Source of the DNA: Deltaproteobacteria bacterium UBA5205
GTDB taxonomy: Bacteria > Desulfobacterota > Syntrophorhabdia > Syntrophorhabdales > Syntrophorhabdaceae
Reading direction: 5' to 3'
NCBI GenBank assembly: GCA_002412715.1
Contig: DHVP01000028.1
Location: 1-25,611, forward strand
Length of the DNA: 25,611 nt
Each line of letters starts with the position of its first letter. Position 1 is the stretch's first letter. Positions 23,610-25,611 of the stretch are shown here, piece after piece. The position numbers and the translations under genes are program-made. The notes below the pieces were generated by a model. That model saw nothing but the letters and a program-made list of their open reading frames with translations. It made no database searches and had not been told where the DNA came from.

Positions 23610-24506
23610 TTACCAGATGCATGAACCCTTGCAGAACTCCAAAACGCTTTTCCTCAAACCCGCTATCGACAGGTTGGCCACGTCCTGCCTCGTGAGCCCC
23701 AAGCTTTCCATAAGCGCCGGGACCAGGAAAAGGACCCCCTTCAACGTGTCTTCGTCTTCTATCGAGAGCAGGAACTTGCACGCGGAATTATCGAAGTCGA
23801 TGTTGTCAAGTTCACGCCGGGCTTCCCGTCTTAATATTCCGACGAGCTCGTCAAGCCGTGTTCCCGCCCCGGAGCGTTTCTGAACACAGTCTTCATTCAA
23901 CTCCCGGGGTATCACCACAGACAACAATTTTTCGATTCCTTCCAGGGTTGAGAGGGGAGAGATGAGGCGGAACGTGTTTTCCGGAAGCCGGCAGATTCTT
24001 TGCCCGCCGCCCGGGTCGTCGCGACCCCCGATCCTTTCAATAAGCTCTGTGATCTTTATCCCGCCGGAAGAGATCCGGCCGCCGTGCGAGGGAAGACCAT
24101 AGTGCATGAACAGGCGAAGGTCTTTGCCTCTCGCGAAGAGAAGGACTGCCTCTCCCTCATTATCGGCGTTCACAGCCACGCGTTCCATAACCGCCCCGTC
24201 CTGGACTACAAGAATGACCGTCTTCATCCACTTGTCCGCGTTGAACCCGCTGCGCAGCATATGGATAAACATCGGAATGAATACAATACCGCTAAAGATC
24301 GGTCCCGTCCCGTCCACCAGCCACCCGGGCGAGACCTGAAAGAATTGTGCGATCCTCTTCTTGACCTCTTCGGAAGGATCGTACGCCTCCGCCTCCCACT
24401 TGGCCACGTAGGATTGTTGCGCACCCAGCGCATTTGCGAGCCGAAGCTGGGATATGCCGAAGCTGTCCCTCACCAATCTAAGCCGTTGTGCAAAGGCTCT
24501 TTTCAT
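23610..24506 (-). CDS. XRE-family regulator with an unrecognised C-terminal domain
   Basis: This 298-residue protein has an N-terminal XRE/Cro helix-turn-helix at about residues 5-62 (RLRLVRDSFGISQLRLANAL, then QQSYVAKWEAE and VSPGWLVDG). The remaining 230 or so residues match no family I can name. They include a hydrophobic stretch (IVFIPMFIHML) right after the DNA-binding domain and a Leu-rich C-terminal half with a polar, acidic segment (RREARRELDNIDFDN). A TTG nine bases upstream is rejected because it falls inside the predicted -10. With ATG at 24506 the message would be almost leaderless. The gene lies between the SDR and the sigma-54 activator. Repeat elements related to those over the SDR promoter lie upstream of its own promoter. 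Its targets are unknown. Confidence 0.82.
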   Translation of the reverse strand: MKRAFAQRLRLVRDSFGISQLRLANALGAQQSYVAKWEAEAYDPSEEVKKRIAQFFQVSPGWLVDGTGPIFSGIVFIPMFIHMLRSGFNADKWMKTVILVVQDGAVMERVAVNADNEGEAVLLFARGKDLRLFMHYGLPSHGGRISSGGIKITELIERIGGRDDPGGGQRICRLPENTFRLISPLSTLEGIEKLLSVVIPRELNEDCVQKRSGAGTRLDELVGILRREARRELDNIDFDNSACKFLLSIEDEDTLKGVLFLVPALMESLGLTRQDVANLSIAGLRKSVLEFCKGSCIW

Positions 24507-24514
24507 ATGTCCCA

Positions 24515-24543
24515 AATTTAACGGTTCTCAAAAATCCTGTCAA
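24515..24543 (-). promoter_or_regulatory. Sigma-70 promoter of the XRE regulator gene
   Basis: TTGACA (24543..24538), a 17-base spacer and TAAATT (24520..24515) form a strong promoter. Transcription would start 2-4 bases before the ATG at 24506, so the mRNA is nearly leaderless. Confidence 0.7.
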
Positions 24544-24579
24544 CACGTCCACTGAAAGCCATGGAGCCGGTAAAAATAA

Positions 24580-24600
24580 AATAGGTCTTATAGGACCCAT
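24580..24600. repeat. Imperfect copy of the ATAGGTCTTAT repeat
   Basis: This stretch shares ATAGGTCTTATA with the 20-bp palindrome at 25438-25457 and continues GGACCCAT instead of AGACCTAT. It lies about 37 bases upstream of the XRE gene's -35 and downstream of the SDR stop, so related copies flank the SDR gene. It may be a regulator site or an intergenic repeat family. Confidence 0.6.
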
Positions 24601-24627
24601 GGCAATACCATTCACTGGAGAATAGTC

Positions 24628-24655
24628 TCCCTGATCCCTGATCCCTAGTCCCTGC
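24628..24655. repeat. Four tandem 7-bp repeats at the end of the SDR gene
   Basis: TCCCTGA, TCCCTGA, TCCCTAG and TCCCTGC follow one another without gaps. The array runs across the SDR stop codon (24645-24647), so the last codons of the gene are part of it. On the coding strand it reads as GGGATCA-like units. Confidence 0.8.
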
Positions 24656-25406
24656 CCTTCAGCCTTTCCGTTATCTCTTCGTCCGTAGCCACAAGGCCCG
24701 TTATCCCGCCTGCACCCTGGGCCGCCAGGAATACACAGGCTTTTATCATCATGTCCGGAGGGTCCCAGCGTGTCTTATCCGCCGATGCGTGGAGATATCT
24801 CATACCTTCGGTATCTACCGCGCCGCGCGGTTTGAGACAGTTGACGGCTATGCCGAAAGGCGCCACCTCCGCGGCCAACCCGACCGTGAAACGTTCGAGG
24901 GCCGCCTTTGAAACACCGTACGCCAGACCCGTATCCACAGAGCCCTTTTGCGTCGCCTGAATCGAGGATATGTTGATGATGCTCCCCGCCTTGCGCTCCA
25001 TCATTCCCGGAAGCACCGCCCGGGCGCACAAAAAAGCGCCTGTCAGATTCACCCTCAGGACCAGTTCCCACCTTTTCAAAGGCATCTCCCAGGTGCGTGC
25101 CGGGAACGCAATCCCCGAATTGTTTACAAGAATATCCACCCGGCCGAACCGGTCCATGACCGTCGAGACCATCCTGCCCACCCCGGTTTCATCCGTCACG
25201 TCGCAGACAACGGGGAGTGCTTCTCCCCCCGCCTGCCGGATCTCCTCGACCGTCATCCCTATTGTACCGCGCAGATGAGGCGTCTCAATTTCAGTCCTCG
25301 CCGCAACGACCACGACCGCCCCGCTCTTTGCCAGGCCCATCGCCATTGCCTTCCCGACTCCCCGGCTGCCTCCCGTAACTATGGCGATCTTCCCATCAAG
25401 GCTCAT
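24645..25406 (-). CDS. Short-chain dehydrogenase/reductase (SDR family)
   Basis: This 253-residue NAD(P)-dependent oxidoreductase of the classical SDR type has the cofactor motif TGGSRGVG (11-18), NNSG (95-98) and the catalytic set Ser147/148, Tyr163 and Lys167 in AYGVSK. The residue after the first beta-alpha turn (Ala-Arg-Thr) suggests NADP rather than NAD, but not firmly. The usual PG motif after the active site reads LKPRGAVDTEGM, close to members acting on 3-oxoacyl or alcohol substrates. The C-terminus lacks the standard GxxxxVDGG ending: it has GLVATDEEITERLKGRD, which is unusual. The ATG at 25406 has an AGGGGA ribosome binding site. Behind its own promoter, it is the first gene of the regulatory block. 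The substrate is unknown, and a link to the catabolic modules is only positional. Confidence 0.9.
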   Translation of the reverse strand: MSLDGKIAIVTGGSRGVGKAMAMGLAKSGAVVVVAARTEIETPHLRGTIGMTVEEIRQAGGEALPVVCDVTDETGVGRMVSTVMDRFGRVDILVNNSGIAFPARTWEMPLKRWELVLRVNLTGAFLCARAVLPGMMERKAGSIINISSIQATQKGSVDTGLAYGVSKAALERFTVGLAAEVAPFGIAVNCLKPRGAVDTEGMRYLHASADKTRWDPPDMMIKACVFLAAQGAGGITGLVATDEEITERLKGRD

Positions 25407-25437
25407 TTCGAATCCCCTTCACACCATCGTTCTTTTA

Positions 25438-25475
25438 ATAGGTCTTATAAGACCTATACGACCTATTGGACCTAT
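25438..25475 (-). promoter_or_regulatory. Palindrome and iterons over the SDR promoter start region
   Basis: ATAGGTCTTATAAGACCTAT (25438-25457) is a perfect 20-bp palindrome. GACCTAT occurs at 25451, 25460 and 25469, exactly 9 bases apart. The third copy overlaps a perfect minus-strand -10 TATAAT (25479..25474), for which I see only a weak -35. The elements cover the predicted transcription start, a typical operator position. Confidence 0.65.
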
Positions 25476-25537
25476 TATAACGGTTTCAGGTCGAACGATC
25501 CACGTTTTACCGCCCGCCGCTGCCCGCCATGAATGAG

Positions 25538-25571
25538 GAACCCTCCCCTGCCGTCAGGCAAGGGAGGGTTC
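25538..25571 (-). terminator. Strong hairpin ending the upstream gene
   Basis: A 15-bp stem (25538-25552 with 25557-25571) has a 4-base loop. On the minus strand every position pairs, with one G-U wobble; on the plus strand that position is a C-A mismatch. This suggests the functional RNA is minus-strand. The following bases (CTCATTCATG) give a poor U-tract. Confidence 0.6.
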
Positions 25572-25611
25572 TTGTTTCAGGAGGAGCTGCTTGAGGAGTT
25601 GGATCAACTCG
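25554..25611 (-). CDS. 3' end of a partial gene, product unknown
   Basis: An open frame enters from the right edge and ends in TGA at 25556..25554, inside the loop of the hairpin. The last 18 residues read ELIQLLKQLLLKQEPSLA, a helix-like, Leu- and Gln-rich C-terminus. Support comes only from the open frame, the strand shared with all other genes and the terminator-like stem at its stop. It could be chance. Confidence 0.35.
   Translation of the reverse strand, partial: ELIQLLKQLLLKQEPSLA

Noticed and set aside
24628..24655. Tandem repeats considered as a CRISPR fragment
   Set aside because: Units are 7 bases with no spacers, and no cas genes are nearby.

Overview
This 25.6 kb window carries about 23 complete genes, all on the minus strand, so transcription runs from high to low coordinates. 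There is no rRNA, tRNA, CRISPR array or insertion sequence. G+C is moderate. The genes are acyl-CoA ligases, crotonase-fold proteins, Fe-S flavin enoate/dienoyl-CoA reductases, a 3-hydroxyacyl-CoA dehydrogenase, two complete LivKHMGF-type importers and a sigma-54 activator. This mix suggests an anaerobic or syntrophic bacterium of the Desulfobacterota / former Deltaproteobacteria that lives on organic acids. The taxonomic placement is inference from gene content only.

Layout in transcription order. (1) Right edge: the last codons of an upstream gene, ending in a strong hairpin (25538-25611). (2) A regulatory block: an SDR oxidoreductase (24645-25406) behind a repeat-rich promoter, an XRE-family regulator (23610-24506) and a PAS-PAS-AAA+-Fis sigma-54 activator (21823-23511). 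(3) Module B (21574 down to 11589): a sigma-54 promoter, then livK-livH-livM-livG-livF, acyl-CoA ligase, crotonase homologue, 2-enoate-reductase-like Fe-S flavoprotein and a second crotonase homologue. It is probably one 10-kb operon. (4) A FadR-like TetR regulator (10633-11328) preceded by a promoter and tandem palindromes. (5) Module A (10553 down to the left edge): a second livK-livH-livM-livG-livF set ending in an intrinsic terminator, a 364-bp gap without a recognisable gene, then acyl-CoA ligase, crotonase homologue, FadH-like 2,4-dienoyl-CoA reductase, 3-hydroxybutyryl-CoA dehydrogenase and the start of another gene at the edge.

The main observation is that modules A and B have the same gene order (import, CoA activation, crotonase chemistry, Fe-S flavin ene reduction) but appear to be under different regulators. 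All three crotonase homologues lack both classical hydratase glutamates and keep an Asp near the position used by delta3,5-delta2,4-dienoyl-CoA isomerase. The module A flavoprotein keeps the Tyr/His pair of dienoyl-CoA reductase. Together this suggests uptake and CoA-linked reductive degradation of small unsaturated, possibly aromatic or alicyclic, carboxylic acids. The substrates cannot be read from the sequence.
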